From: Paenibacillus spongiae
GTDB lineage: Bacteria > Bacillota > Bacilli > Paenibacillales > Paenibacillaceae
Assembly (NCBI RefSeq): GCF_024734895.1
Contig: NZ_CP091430.1
Span: 2,622,501-2,686,500 of the forward strand
Length of the DNA stretch: 64,000 bases
Direction: 5' to 3'
Both the position numbers and the translations under genes were made by a program. Positions 55,050 to 64,000 of this stretch are shown here, piece after piece; the stretch's first letter is position 1, and every line of letters starts with the position of its first letter. The notes under the pieces were generated by a model. That model was not told the origin of the DNA. It searched no databases and worked only from the letters and a program-made list of their open reading frames with translations.

Positions 55050-56645
55050 ATGACTAAGGGGAATAACAACACTTCGGACATGCAGCCCGGCGAGGAAACG
55101 AAGGACTACTCCAAATATTTTGACTTCTCGGGCGCGAAGATTGTTAAGGAAGAAGACGGCAGCACCACATACCGGATTAAAGGCCGCGATATTACCATTA
55201 ATTCCACGCCCAGCTATAAAGACGAGAAGCGCCGGGGCAAGGAAGATATTCATGTTCACTATGAATTTGCGATACCGGATGATATGAAGACGTTCGGCAA
55301 AGGCAAATCCTATTTGATCTATACGTACGGCTGTCAGATGAATGAGCATGACACGGAAGTCATGAAAGGCTTATTCGAGCAGATGGGCTACGTATCGACC
55401 GAAGACCGGAACCAAGCCGATGTCATCTTGCTCAATACTTGCGCGATCCGGGAGAATGCCGAAGATAAAGTATTCGGAGAGCTCGGACATCTCAAGCATC
55501 TAAAGACCGAGAAACCGGATCTCATCCTCGGCGTGTGCGGTTGTATGTCGCAGGAGGAATCGGTTGTCGGCCGTATTCTGCAGAAGCATTCCTTCGTCGA
55601 CCTGATCTTCGGCACGCATAATATTCACCGTCTGCCGCATCTGCTTCAGAACGCGATGTTCAGCAAAGAGATGGTCGTTGAAGTATGGTCCAAGGAAGGC
55701 GACATTATCGAGAATTTGCCCAAGAAGCGCGAAGGGATGCGGGCTTGGGTCAATATTATGTACGGATGCGATAAGTTCTGTACGTACTGTATCGTGCCTT
55801 ACACGCGCGGGAAGGAGCGCAGCCGGCGTCCGGAGGACGTGATCGCTGAAGTCCGCGAGCTGGCCCGCCAGGGCTTTAAAGAGGTTACGCTGCTCGGACA
55901 GAACGTGAACGCGTACGGCAAGGATTTTACGGATATCGAATACCTCTTCGGCGATTTGATGGCCGATCTTAACAAGATCGATATTCCGCGCATCCGGTTC
56001 ACGACGAGCCATCCGCGGGATTTCGACGATCATTTGATCGAGGTGCTGGCAAGGCGCGGCAACCTGGTGGAGCATATTCATCTCCCGGTACAATCGGGCA
56101 ACTCCGCCGTCCTCAAGCGGATGAGACGCAATTATACGAGAGAGATGTTTCTGGAGCTGGTACGGAAAATCAAGCAAGCGATTCCGGATGCAATGCTGAC
56201 GACGGATATTATCGTGGGCTTCCCGGGCGAGACGGAAGAGCAGTTCCAGGAAACATTATCGCTCGTCAGAGAAGTCGGGTTCGCCTCGGCTTATACGTTC
56301 ATCTATTCCTTGCGCGAAGGGACTCCGGCTGCGAAATTGGAAGATAACGTCCCGATTGAAGTGAAGAAAGACCGTCTCTATCGGCTGAATGAACTGATTG
56401 GGGAGCTGAGCCGCGCCGACAACGAGGCGCAGCGCGGTGAGATTGTCGAGGTCCTCGTCGAAGGAGAAAGCAAGAACAATGCGAACGTTCTGTCGGGACG
56501 TACACGGACGAACAAATTGGTTCTCTTCGAAGGGCCGAAGGAATGGATCGGCGAATTCGTTCACGTCAAGCTGACCGAACCGCAAACCTGGTATATCAAA
56601 GCAGAACCGGTCCGCGCACCCGAAAGGCAAGAGGCCGTTTCTTAA
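55050..56645 (+). CDS. miaB: tRNA-2-methylthio-N6-dimethylallyladenosine synthase MiaB
   Basis: Radical-SAM methylthiotransferase acting on A37 of tRNAs. 531 residues with a non-conserved N-terminal extension (about 1-85). First cluster cysteines in [24 protein letters not shown] and GVCGCMSQ; radical-SAM motif [17 protein letters not shown] (about 230-246); C-terminal TRAM domain. The ribosome site AGGAAG is 13 bases from ATG 55050, rather far. Upstream of ricA as in B. subtilis. Confidence 0.95.
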   Translation: MTKGNNNTSDMQPGEETKDYSKYFDFSGAKIVKEEDGSTTYRIKGRDITINSTPSYKDEKRRGKEDIHVHYEFAIPDDMKTFGKGKSYLIYTYGCQMNEHDTEVMKGLFEQMGYVSTEDRNQADVILLNTCAIRENAEDKVFGELGHLKHLKTEKPDLILGVCGCMSQEESVVGRILQKHSFVDLIFGTHNIHRLPHLLQNAMFSKEMVVEVWSKEGDIIENLPKKREGMRAWVNIMYGCDKFCTYCIVPYTRGKERSRRPEDVIAEVRELARQGFKEVTLLGQNVNAYGKDFTDIEYLFGDLMADLNKIDIPRIRFTTSHPRDFDDHLIEVLARRGNLVEHIHLPVQSGNSAVLKRMRRNYTREMFLELVRKIKQAIPDAMLTTDIIVGFPGETEEQFQETLSLVREVGFASAYTFIYSLREGTPAAKLEDNVPIEVKKDRLYRLNELIGELSRADNEAQRGEIVEVLVEGESKNNANVLSGRTRTNKLVLFEGPKEWIGEFVHVKLTEPQTWYIKAEPVRAPERQEAVS

Positions 56646-56668
56646 ACGAAGCAAGGAGAGGGAAGCAG

Positions 56669-57160
56669 ATGGCTAACGAACAAACAACGACAGCGAAGCA
56701 TTCGCATGAGCATGACCACGAGCATGGCGAAGGATGCGGGGTAGTAGTACACCATACGGAGAATATCATCGTTCGCGAAGATATCATGGCAAAAACGAAA
56801 GAGCTGGCAGCAATGCTGTTCACCTCCGAAGAGGTGCAGCAGTATCGCCGTGCCGAGCAGCAGATCCAAGGCAATGAGAGGATTCAAGATATAATTGCCA
56901 AGCTGAAGAAGAAGCAGAAGGAAATCGTCGCATTCGAAACGACCTTCAAGAATGCCGATATGGTCACGAAGATCGAAACCGAGATCGAAACGCTCCAGGA
57001 CGAGCTCGATGAAATTCCGATCATTACGGAGTTTCAACAAAGCCAAGCCGATATCAACTACCTGCTTCAGACCGTCGTATCCATCATACGCGACACGGTT
57101 GCGGAGAAAATCAATATGGAGGATGCTGCTCCGGCGGCTCCGGAGAACTGCGACGTCTAA
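56669..57160 (+). CDS. ricA: RicA/YmcA family regulator with a His-rich N-terminus
   Basis: 163 residues. The helical YlbF/YmcA core begins at about residue 35 (IIVREDIMAKTKELAAMLF) and ends PIITEFQQSQADINYLLQTV. A Cys near the C-terminus (ENCDV) matches the Cys near the end of B. subtilis YmcA. Ahead of the core is an extension (about 10-29) with seven His, a Cys and acidic residues, a likely metal-binding segment. RicA works with RicF (YlbF) and RicT (YaaT) in RNase Y-dependent mRNA maturation and, in B. subtilis, in competence, biofilm and sporulation. AAGGAGAGGG lies before ATG 56669. rny is also in this window. Confidence 0.88.
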   Translation: MANEQTTTAKHSHEHDHEHGEGCGVVVHHTENIIVREDIMAKTKELAAMLFTSEEVQQYRRAEQQIQGNERIQDIIAKLKKKQKEIVAFETTFKNADMVTKIETEIETLQDELDEIPIITEFQQSQADINYLLQTVVSIIRDTVAEKINMEDAAPAAPENCDV

Positions 57161-57171
57161 TGATCCGAAAT

Positions 57172-57215
57172 AAAAAGCCGTGATGTCTGCTTATTGCAGG
57201 GCGCCACGGCTTTTT
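57172..57215. terminator. Bidirectional terminator between ricA and the MFS gene
   Basis: AAAAAGCCGTG (57172-57182) and CACGGCTTTTT (57205-57215) form an 11-bp stem with A-run and T-run, so it can stop both convergent genes. Confidence 0.9.
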
Positions 57216-57220
57216 GCAAT

Positions 57221-58441
57221 TTAACGCGGGATACCACCGTGCTCCCGTAAGGCAGCTCGCTTCCACCATAGTGTGAGCAATAGCGCCGCCAAGCCGATGG
57301 CGCCGCCCAGCCAGAAGCCTCCCTTCAAGCCGAAGCGATCGCTGATGAACCCGGCAATGAACGGTCCCGCAAACATGCCCGCGGAATAAACGGCTTGGTA
57401 GAAACCCATGGCCGTCGCGCGTTTGGCCGGTTCGAACGGCTGTATCGCCAGTCCAAGCAGCAGCGGGAAGTATAGGCCCTGTGCGAAGCCGTTGAAGGCC
57501 TGTGTCAGGCCGAGTAGACCAAGCGTAGGCGAATACGGAATCGCAATCGTGAACAAGGCGCTGAATGCAAAGCCGACTGCAATGACATTCCATATGCCAA
57601 AGCGGGGGGCCAGATAGCGTCCGGTTATGAGCGAGACGAGCGCATGCGGCACCATAAAAGCAATGACGATCAGAGTCAACTCGCCTTTATCGGCGCCTAG
57701 CTCGGTTGCCTGAAGCGGCGTGAAGCCGAACATCGTAATGAACAGAATGCCGTGTGCCAGTATGGATAAGGTGGAGACTTGGACGAGCGTCCGCTCGCGG
57801 ACGATTTCTCCCAGAAAGGCTAAGGAAATTGGAGCACGGGCAACGCCTTCCTTAGGTTCTTTGACGGCGAATGCGAGCGCGAGCCCGATTACGCCGAAAA
57901 CGATACCGGCTATGAAGGCGGCGTTCCAGCTGTAAGCCCCCGCCAGCCAGCCGCTGAGCGTCATGCCAAACAATTGGCCCGCTACCGTCATGAAGCTGAT
58001 GTTGCTCATGGCTCTAGTCGCTTCCCCATTCGCAAAATAAGCGGCATACAAGACGGTGAATGCCACCCAAGCGGAGGCGCTGACTCCGGACATGATTCGT
58101 CCCGCGAGCGGCCAGAGCCATGAACCGGGAACGGTGAACAACAAGCAGCTGAGCGCACCCGTCAGCAAGCCTAATATTAAGAATGGCTTGCGCTTATTAA
58201 GCTTGTCAGACAGGAGTCCAAGCGGAAAGCGAACCAGCATCTGGGTAAGGCCGTAGCTGCCCAATACGATTCCGATGAGCGCCGCGGAATGGCCGCTTTC
58301 ACTCATAAACGGAGGCAGAATAGGAACATAGACATATAAGGTCGACCAATACAGCAGCGTAACCGCAATAAAGATTACGTGATCCGCCCGGCCCGTCGCA
58401 ATGGAAGCGCGGTTAGGGGCGGCAGCAGGCTGAGTCTGCAC
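57221..58441 (-). CDS. Major facilitator superfamily transporter
   Basis: 406-residue integral membrane protein with about 12 hydrophobic segments and a cytoplasmic loop in the middle (about 190-210). The MFS loop 2-3 signature is visible as RFPLGLLSDKLNKRKPF. Substrate unknown; general drug/sugar efflux-like. Start is GTG at 58441 (reverse), eight bases after AAGGAG; GTG 58450 is also in frame but overlaps that site. The only clear minus-strand gene here, so it probably has its own history in the cluster. Confidence 0.9.
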   Translation of the reverse strand: MQTQPAAAPNRASIATGRADHVIFIAVTLLYWSTLYVYVPILPPFMSESGHSAALIGIVLGSYGLTQMLVRFPLGLLSDKLNKRKPFLILGLLTGALSCLLFTVPGSWLWPLAGRIMSGVSASAWVAFTVLYAAYFANGEATRAMSNISFMTVAGQLFGMTLSGWLAGAYSWNAAFIAGIVFGVIGLALAFAVKEPKEGVARAPISLAFLGEIVRERTLVQVSTLSILAHGILFITMFGFTPLQATELGADKGELTLIVIAFMVPHALVSLITGRYLAPRFGIWNVIAVGFAFSALFTIAIPYSPTLGLLGLTQAFNGFAQGLYFPLLLGLAIQPFEPAKRATAMGFYQAVYSAGMFAGPFIAGFISDRFGLKGGFWLGGAIGLAALLLTLWWKRAALREHGGIPR

Positions 58442-58625
58442 GAGTGCCACTCCTTCACATTGATAATCGTAAGTCTCCTAACTTTATCGCAAGCGAACTG
58501 GAGCGGCAATCTTTTTCTCAAAAAGTAGGACGCATTAGAAACTTTATGACAATGACAAGCGTATGTATGTGTGAAATGTAACGAGGGCCGCATCGTCTCT
58601 CTAATTGCGGAAGGAGTAGAAGGTT

Positions 58626-59180
58626 ATGAATAAAGAAGCCGAAGAACCGCGCATTCCAAGAAAGAATAGCTGGCTGAAGGAAGTCCGCGAGTGGGTATTG
58701 TCATTATCTGTAGCCGTAATCGTGGCGCTGCTCGTTCAGAATTATGCGTTCGCACAGACGGAAGTCAGGAACGTATCGATGCAATCGACGCTGTTCGCCG
58801 GACAGCGGCTGATCGAGGATAAGATTACGTATCGGTTCGAGCAGCCCGATCGGGGCGATATCGTCATCATTAACGGACCGGAGAGCGAGCAGCGATTGAT
58901 CAAAAGAGTCATAGGCTTGCCGGGTGACGTGATCGATATGAAGGACGGACAAATATATGTGAACGGAACATTGACGGAAGAGTCTTATGTCAAAGGCAGT
59001 ACATACCCAAACGGACTGGAGGTTCCATATGAGGTACCGGAGGGCAAGCTCTTCGTGATGGGAGATAATCGGGAGCACAGCACCGATAGCCGCGAATTAG
59101 GCCCGATATCCGTGTCGAGCATCGAAGGGCGCGCCATATTCCGCTTATGGCCGCTCAGTAAGTTCGGGACGCTGGATTAA
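58626..59180 (+). CDS. Type I signal peptidase homologue with altered active-site motif
   Basis: 184 residues, one N-terminal membrane anchor (about 22-43). The catalytic Ser region reads VSMQSTL, with Ser51 present but the usual Pro of SMxPTL replaced by Ser. The general-base Lys (RLIKRVIGLPGD, Lys93) and the GDNREHSTDSR box are intact. It should still be able to cleave, possibly with altered specificity. AAGGAG before ATG 58626. Divergent from the MFS gene. Confidence 0.9.
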   Translation: MNKEAEEPRIPRKNSWLKEVREWVLSLSVAVIVALLVQNYAFAQTEVRNVSMQSTLFAGQRLIEDKITYRFEQPDRGDIVIINGPESEQRLIKRVIGLPGDVIDMKDGQIYVNGTLTEESYVKGSTYPNGLEVPYEVPEGKLFVMGDNREHSTDSRELGPISVSSIEGRAIFRLWPLSKFGTLD

Positions 59181-59266
59181 ATATGAAGGGCAAGCCTGCG
59201 GCGAATAGGGAATTGCTTCCATAGGAACAATACTACCGTTACTTAAAATTAACGGAGGTGTTGTTC

Positions 59267-59626
59267 GTGAAAATCGGAATTAGAGCGCTCGTTCTCTTCG
59301 TTCTATTCAGTTATGGCCTTGGAGTATCAGGCGCGAATGTGGTTATAGCAGAGCCTGATTACGCCAAGTGGGGAAGAATTGCCATGCAGGAGACGGCCAA
59401 GCGATACCGGGCCGACATCGTCGACTACAAGCATCTGGGCAGAAAAACGGATCGTCCCGGGATCGTCTCCGAATCTTTCAAGCTGATTCTTAATAGCGGC
59501 ACGCGCCAGTTCGGAATTAAAGTTCAGATTTGGTTCGAGCAGGAATCCGAGCGCATCACGCAAATTCAATTTACCGAGGAAGGCAAGCCGTCCGGCTCTG
59601 CAGGATCGCGGTACAGAATCATTTGA
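59267..59626 (+). CDS. Small secreted protein, DUF3889-like
   Basis: 119 residues with an N-terminal signal peptide (about 1-25, ending near SGANVVIAEP). The mature part begins DYAKWGRIAMQETAKRY and continues DYKHLGRKTDRPGIVSESFK, which resembles the DUF3889 (YqzG/YhdC) family. Function unknown. GTG 59267 follows CGGAGGTG; in-frame codons nearer that site are too close to be starts. Confidence 0.75.
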   Translation: MKIGIRALVLFVLFSYGLGVSGANVVIAEPDYAKWGRIAMQETAKRYRADIVDYKHLGRKTDRPGIVSESFKLILNSGTRQFGIKVQIWFEQESERITQIQFTEEGKPSGSAGSRYRII

Positions 59627-59680
59627 AACTAGCATCGATCCATAACCGTATATGGATTATAATGAAGGGGAGGAATAAAA

Positions 59681-59992
59681 ATGATATTTACAACAACACC
59701 TACGATTGAAGGAAGACCGGTTCTGGACTATCTTGGCGTCGTTACCGGGGAAGCGATTATGGGGGCGAACATCGTCCGGGATATTTTCGCATCGATTACC
59801 GATATCGTGGGCGGACGATCTGGCGCCTATGAGATGAAACTGAAGGAAGCCAGAGACGTTGCTTTTAATGAAATGGGCGGTCAGGCGGCGCGAATGGGCG
59901 CCAACGCTATTGTAGGCATCGATGTGGATTATGAGGTTGTCCGCGAGGGGATGCTCATGGTAGCGGTTAGCGGAACGGCCGTCCGCATCTAG
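59681..59992 (+). CDS. YbjQ/UPF0145 family protein
   Basis: 103 residues, soluble. The family sequence is plain: [40 protein letters not shown], and [13 protein letters not shown]. Sometimes called a putative heavy-metal-binding domain, but no Cys or His cluster is present here, so metal binding is doubtful. GGGGAGG before ATG 59681. A strong terminator follows. Confidence 0.9.
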   Translation: MIFTTTPTIEGRPVLDYLGVVTGEAIMGANIVRDIFASITDIVGGRSGAYEMKLKEARDVAFNEMGGQAARMGANAIVGIDVDYEVVREGMLMVAVSGTAVRI

Positions 59993-60005
59993 AGGAATAC
60001 CCCGC

Positions 60006-60041
60006 AAACAGCATCTGTTTTCGACGGATGCTGTTTTTTTG
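60006..60041 (+). terminator. Terminator after the YbjQ-family gene
   Basis: AAACAGCATC (60006-60015) with GATGCTGTTT (60027-60036), extended by a G-C pair inside, and a T-run to 60040. Confidence 0.9.
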
Positions 60042-60120
60042 TTTATACATTTCTTGCGAAACTTTTCAATTGTCATTGTCGTTAAAGAGAGGAAATCAAT
60101 TGCAGAGAGGAGAACCGCAC

Positions 60121-62562
60121 GTGCTGTCTTTCAGACGAACCACCACTTATGTTGCTTTGCTTGTCTGCTTGCTGACGATCTGGGCGCTTCCGATTGCGGG
60201 CATGCCGACAGGGAGAGTATATGCGGAATCGAACGGCGCCAAGAAAGGCATCGACATGCAGGCTTCCGTCGGGTATCAAGGAGTAGTCAAGGAGGGGCGA
60301 TGGTTCCCCGTATTCTTCACATTAACGAATCAGACCGCTAACGATATTAGCGGTGAGCTGGTTATGTCGGTCAGGTCGCAGTGGAGCGGTCAGATGATCA
60401 ACTACGCGGTCAAAGCCCAGCTGCCCAAGGATACGCCAATCCAGCTGTCCATAGCGCTGCCGGGGATGCCGCTGGCGAAGAATAACCATCATATCCGCTT
60501 TTATGAAGGTTCCTCAGAAACGGGCAAGCAGATCGCACTGACAGGTACGCAGAGCTATCTGACGAACACGATGACCTCGAACAACACAATCGGCGTCCTG
60601 GCCAGAGACCCGGATACGCTTAATTTTATGCCGACGCTGAACCAGCGGGGCTACAATATTCAAGTTTTGCCGATCGAACCGAATGAGCTGCCTGAAGATG
60701 CGCAGATGCTAGACGCGCTTGATATGCTCGTGCTGAATGACGTTTCATCCGACAGCTGGAGCCAAGCTCAGGTTGAGGCCATTACGAAGTGGGTCAAGCG
60801 CGGCGGAACGCTTATTGCAGCCGGTGGAGCAGGTTTCAGCAAGACAGCCGGTCCCTTAGCCGAGCTTATTCCTGTAACCGCTAACGGAACGCGCACGATT
60901 ACATCAACGGCGGGATTAGCCGCCGCATCCGGAAAACCGCTCAAGCTGTCTTCGCCGCTAACGGTATCCGACGGAACAGCGAAGGAAGGCAGCCAGATTC
61001 TGCTGGAGGAAGAGGGCGTCCCGCTGGCCGTCAAATGGCCTGTAGGCACCGGCGAGGTCATGTACGTAGCCTTCGATCCTTCTCTGGAGCCGATGGCATC
61101 GTGGAGCGGAAGCCCGGGTTTGTGGGCAAAGCTGCTGCAGCATCATTTGCAGGTGCTGCAGCCTGGCGTCGGGTTTGTCCAGATGGGAGGAAACTCGTTC
61201 TGGGAGCTGCAGACCGTCGCGGACATGTTCCCTTCCATCAAGATGCCGCGTTTCTCGATCCTGTTCTATTTATTTCTGGCTTATCTGTTGATTGTGGCAC
61301 CGCTGCTGTTCATCATGCTCAAACGTATGGACCGCCGGGAATGGGCCTGGTGGATCATTCCGTCCATTGCCATAATCAGCTCGGTTGCGATCTTCTTTAT
61401 TGGCGCGTCGGACAAGAACAGCACACTGACGCATACGGTACGGACGGTCGAACTGACGGGAGCCGGGGATGGACTTCAGTCGGGCGTTACGGCCGTATTC
61501 TCCCCGGCAGGCGGAACGGTGAATGTGAAGTTCAATGAGGCGCAATCTCTTGTTCCCTACCCCAACGACAACGGATTCGGAGGATCGGGAGGCGGCGTTG
61601 ACGACAATGCGCTGCAGACGGTATATTCCGGTTCGCAAAATGCCGAGGTCAAGTGGCTTGAGGTGCCATTCTGGTCGACGCGCAAAACGTATACGGACCG
61701 TGCGCTGGTGACGGATACGGGGCAAATTCAAACCGTCTTCGATTCCGAAGGGCAGAATAGCAAAATCAGTTTAACGAATAAGACGGCTGCCGACATGACC
61801 GACGTTCACGTGCTCTGGAACGGGCTTTCGTATAAAGTCGGCGATTTGAAGGTAGGCTCCTCCGGGTCGGCCGCCGTAAGACCTAAGACCACGCCATACT
61901 CAGGCGGGTATGTCGATTATGCTTCGATGATGTTCCCATATCCGACGAACGGCCGGAACGATCAATATGCGCGCGAGCGGAGACTTGTCAATGCTTACCT
62001 CAATGACAGCACGAACAAGGGAGGAGCCATGCTCGGGTCGAATCAGCCTGTCATAATCGGATTTACGGAGAGCACGCAGCCTTGGTTCGAGGTTAACGGC
62101 AAGCAAGTGAAGAGCGACACCTTAACGATGTGGGTGCAGCGGATTACGATCGACCCTGTGAAAGGCGACCGGATTACGCTTCCATACGGAATGCTTCCGC
62201 CGAACATCAAATCGACGACGATGGCCCAAACGGAAAGCCGCTCCGACGGCTGGATGGCGCTGACCAAAGGCGATCTCCTGTTTGAATATTCGTTGCCGGC
62301 CATTCAAGGCGCGGCATATGAGAAGCTGAGCATCGCGATATCCACGGTGAGCGGGCAGAATCAGCCTGCCTTGAGCATATGGAACGAGCGGGAAGGCAAG
62401 TGGGCTGCCGTGACGGGCGGCGGCATGAATTGGGAGATGAAGGCTTCGGACTACGTAACCGCCGCAGGTACGATAAACATGAAATATACCGTTAGCGGCG
62501 ATATGAGAGTCGAGACGGTCATGCCGCAAATTGCGCTGGAAGGGAAGGTGAAGAAGCCATGA
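60121..62562 (+). CDS. Large membrane-anchored exported protein of an ABC operon, function unknown
   Basis: 813 residues from GTG 60121, which has AGGAG eight bases upstream. N-terminal signal peptide (about 8-35, ending VYAES). A beta-rich region follows. Residues about 155-265 resemble the class I glutamine-amidotransferase-like fold (IGVLARDPDTLNFMPTLNQR, MLVLNDVSSDSW, KWVKRGGTLIAAGGAG), though no catalytic Cys is evident. Two membrane helices lie at about 379-399 and 408-428, then a large extracytoplasmic C-terminal part. It overlaps the ABC ATPase gene by 4 bases and probably works with that transporter. No family name can be given with confidence. Confidence 0.8.
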   Translation: MLSFRRTTTYVALLVCLLTIWALPIAGMPTGRVYAESNGAKKGIDMQASVGYQGVVKEGRWFPVFFTLTNQTANDISGELVMSVRSQWSGQMINYAVKAQLPKDTPIQLSIALPGMPLAKNNHHIRFYEGSSETGKQIALTGTQSYLTNTMTSNNTIGVLARDPDTLNFMPTLNQRGYNIQVLPIEPNELPEDAQMLDALDMLVLNDVSSDSWSQAQVEAITKWVKRGGTLIAAGGAGFSKTAGPLAELIPVTANGTRTITSTAGLAAASGKPLKLSSPLTVSDGTAKEGSQILLEEEGVPLAVKWPVGTGEVMYVAFDPSLEPMASWSGSPGLWAKLLQHHLQVLQPGVGFVQMGGNSFWELQTVADMFPSIKMPRFSILFYLFLAYLLIVAPLLFIMLKRMDRREWAWWIIPSIAIISSVAIFFIGASDKNSTLTHTVRTVELTGAGDGLQSGVTAVFSPAGGTVNVKFNEAQSLVPYPNDNGFGGSGGGVDDNALQTVYSGSQNAEVKWLEVPFWSTRKTYTDRALVTDTGQIQTVFDSEGQNSKISLTNKTAADMTDVHVLWNGLSYKVGDLKVGSSGSAAVRPKTTPYSGGYVDYASMMFPYPTNGRNDQYARERRLVNAYLNDSTNKGGAMLGSNQPVIIGFTESTQPWFEVNGKQVKSDTLTMWVQRITIDPVKGDRITLPYGMLPPNIKSTTMAQTESRSDGWMALTKGDLLFEYSLPAIQGAAYEKLSIAISTVSGQNQPALSIWNEREGKWAAVTGGGMNWEMKASDYVTAAGTINMKYTVSGDMRVETVMPQIALEGKVKKP

Positions 62563-63551
62563 ATACGACTTTGGGAGCGAATGCAGAAACCGCCCTTGAC
62601 CAAGAGCCGGTTAAGCCGATGATTGAGATCCGCGGACTGACGAAAACATTCGGTTCATTCCAGGCTTTGAAAGGTATCGATCTCATGATTCCAAAAGGAT
62701 GCGTATTCGGCTTCGTCGGGCCGAACGGGGCGGGCAAATCGACGACCATGTCGATTCTGGCAACGCTGACCGTGCCTACTGCCGGAACGGCGAAGGTGGA
62801 CGGCTTCGATGTAACCGTTCATCCGAAGGAAGTTCGCAAGCGGATCGGTTATATGCCGGACTTCTTCGGCGTCTACGATCAGTTCAAGACGACGGAATAT
62901 TTGCACTTCTATGGAGCAAGCTACGGCATTCCGAAGGCGGAGCGGGATGAATTGATCCCTCAGCTGCTGGAGCTCGTGAACTTGAGCGACAAGAAGGATG
63001 CTTATGTCGATACACTATCAAGAGGGATGAAGCAGCGGCTATGTCTGGCCCGTTGTCTCGTACATGATCCGGACTTGTTGATTCTGGACGAACCGGCTTC
63101 CGGTCTCGATCCGCGGGCGCGCATCGAAATGCGCGAAATTTTGAAAGAGCTTAAGTCGATGGGGAAAACGATCATTATCTCGTCGCATATTTTGCCGGAG
63201 CTGGCGGAGATGGTCGATGAAATCGGCGTTATCGAGCATGGGCAGCTCGTGGCGAAGGGCAACATTGCCGATATTCAAAGCCGTCTGCGCGTGAACCGGG
63301 TGCTGTATATCCGATTGCTTGGCGATCTGGAGGAAGCGGAGCGCTTCCTAAGGGAGCAGCCGCATATCGGCCGGCTGATGCGTGACGAGCATGGCATCCA
63401 TGTCCACTATGAAGGACAGGACGAGGAGCAGGCCGGTCTCATTCGAAGCCTGGTGGAAAACGGCTTCCGGGTCGTTTCGTTCAGCGAAGCGCAGACGAAC
63501 CTGGAGGATGTATTCCTTGAAATTACGAAAGGGGGCGACAGTACGCAATGA
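62559..63551 (+). CDS. ABC transporter ATP-binding protein
   Basis: 330 residues with an intact ATPase: Walker A GPNGAGKST (about 49-57), signature LSRGMKQRLCLARCL (about 152-166), Walker B LLILDEPASGLDP and the switch His in IISSHILPEL. The C-terminal about 90 residues are an extra domain seen in ABC-2 exporters of the CcmA/NatA type. ATG overlaps the previous stop, and its own stop overlaps the permease start. Confidence 0.95.
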   Translation: MNTTLGANAETALDQEPVKPMIEIRGLTKTFGSFQALKGIDLMIPKGCVFGFVGPNGAGKSTTMSILATLTVPTAGTAKVDGFDVTVHPKEVRKRIGYMPDFFGVYDQFKTTEYLHFYGASYGIPKAERDELIPQLLELVNLSDKKDAYVDTLSRGMKQRLCLARCLVHDPDLLILDEPASGLDPRARIEMREILKELKSMGKTIIISSHILPELAEMVDEIGVIEHGQLVAKGNIADIQSRLRVNRVLYIRLLGDLEEAERFLREQPHIGRLMRDEHGIHVHYEGQDEEQAGLIRSLVENGFRVVSFSEAQTNLEDVFLEITKGGDSTQ

Positions 63552-64000
63552 GCCGGAACTCAATAGGCGGAGGACTGCGTAGTTGGCGCAGCAAACTGAT
63601 TAACCCGGTGCTCGATAAGGAGTTCCGGCTGCGCATGCGGACCCCCCGTTCGATGTGGTCGTTATTCTTCTATTTGTTCGTGATCGGCGGCCTCGCGTTC
63701 GCGTTCATCTACGTTACCACCGTGCTTTCGAACCGGGGAAGCTCGGTCTTCGATCCCGGCCAGAGCCGGATGATGTTCTATTTTATCAGTGCCGTACAGC
63801 TTGGTTTGATTGCTTTCATGGCTCCAGGCCTAACGGCCGGCGTCATCAGCGGGGAGAGGGAGAAGCAGACGCTGAGCCTGCTCCTTACGACGCAGCAGAG
63901 CTCGGCGACGATCGTTCTGAGCAAGCTGGCTTCTTCGCTAAGCTTCATGCTGCTGCTCGTTACGGCTACGATGCCGGTATACAGCGTCGTCTTCTTGTAT
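63548..64000 (+). CDS. ABC-2 type transporter permease, N-terminal part (cut by window edge)
   Basis: First 151 residues; the frame is still open at base 64000. Starts MSRNSIGGGLRSWRSKLINP, with the permease amphipathic start NPVLDKEFRLRMRTPRSMW, a first membrane segment (about 42-62), then a second and the typical GVISGEREKQTLSLLLTT loop. ATG at 63548 overlaps the ATPase stop. Too short to fall within a whole-gene listing of the window but clearly coding. Confidence 0.9.
   Translation, partial: MSRNSIGGGLRSWRSKLINPVLDKEFRLRMRTPRSMWSLFFYLFVIGGLAFAFIYVTTVLSNRGSSVFDPGQSRMMFYFISAVQLGLIAFMAPGLTAGVISGEREKQTLSLLLTTQQSSATIVLSKLASSLSFMLLLVTATMPVYSVVFLY

Noticed and set aside
1..64000. Defence island, prophage, transposon or biosynthetic cluster
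   Set aside because: No transposase, integrase, phage structural, restriction or NRPS/PKS genes were seen; the gene content is a conserved chromosomal backbone.

Overview
This window is a stretch of chromosome from an endospore-forming member of the Bacillales, most likely Paenibacillaceae. Three things point there. Sporulation genes are present (dpaAB, spoIIIE, spoVS, sleB, ylxY). PolC and RNases J and Y are present. The gene order from cdsA to ricA follows, from memory, the Bacillus subtilis cdsA-dxr-rasP-proS-polC ... recA-rny-ymdB-spoVS ... miaB-ricA block. Differences from that order include a eukaryote/archaeal-like ProRS, nrnA after rbfA, dut after mlpA, sleB after spoIIIE, yajQ and rimO between rodZ and pgsA, and an M19 dipeptidase-korAB-pduL block between spoVS and miaB. 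Nearly all genes lie on the + strand. I saw no tRNA, rRNA, insertion sequence, prophage, integrase or CRISPR array.

Region 1 (1-8783) holds the 3' end of cdsA, then dxr, rseP, proS and polC: phospholipid precursor, isoprenoid precursor, regulated proteolysis, Pro-tRNA charging and replication. Region 2 (8784-17458) is a tightly packed rimP-nusA-rnpM-ylxQ-infB-rbfA-nrnA-truB-ribF operon for ribosome maturation and transcription, read from a very good sigma-A promoter through a structured leader. Region 3 (17459-23409) is rpsO, pnp, ylxY, mlpA and dut, with an unusually structured rpsO-pnp gap. Region 4 (23410-28590) is dpaAB-asd-dapG-dapA, which makes dihydrodipicolinate and diverts it to spore dipicolinic acid.

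Region 5 (28591-35343) is rnjB, tepA, ylzJ, spoIIIE and sleB. Region 6 (35344-43673) is the ymfF-ymfH-ymfI-ymfJ-ymfK-rodZ block, then yajQ, rimO and pgsA. Region 7 (43674-50163) is cinA, recA, recX, rny, ymdB and spoVS, with an SOS box and a sigma-H promoter. Region 8 (50164-57215) is a dipeptidase, korAB, a lone pduL, a structured 404-base gap, miaB and ricA. Region 9 (57216-64000) is accessory: a minus-strand MFS transporter, a signal peptidase with an altered active-site motif, two small proteins, and an operon of a large membrane-anchored protein with an ABC ATPase and permease that runs off the window.

I did not find a clear new multi-gene defence or biosynthetic system. The least explained items are non-coding: structured intergenic regions at 17971-18132, 23489-23560 and 54711-54826, and a palindromic operator-like site on the korAB promoter. 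Among proteins, the most interesting are YmfK (ACT-like plus P-loop) and a His-rich RicA. Promoter, terminator and RNA-fold calls were read by eye and not computed.
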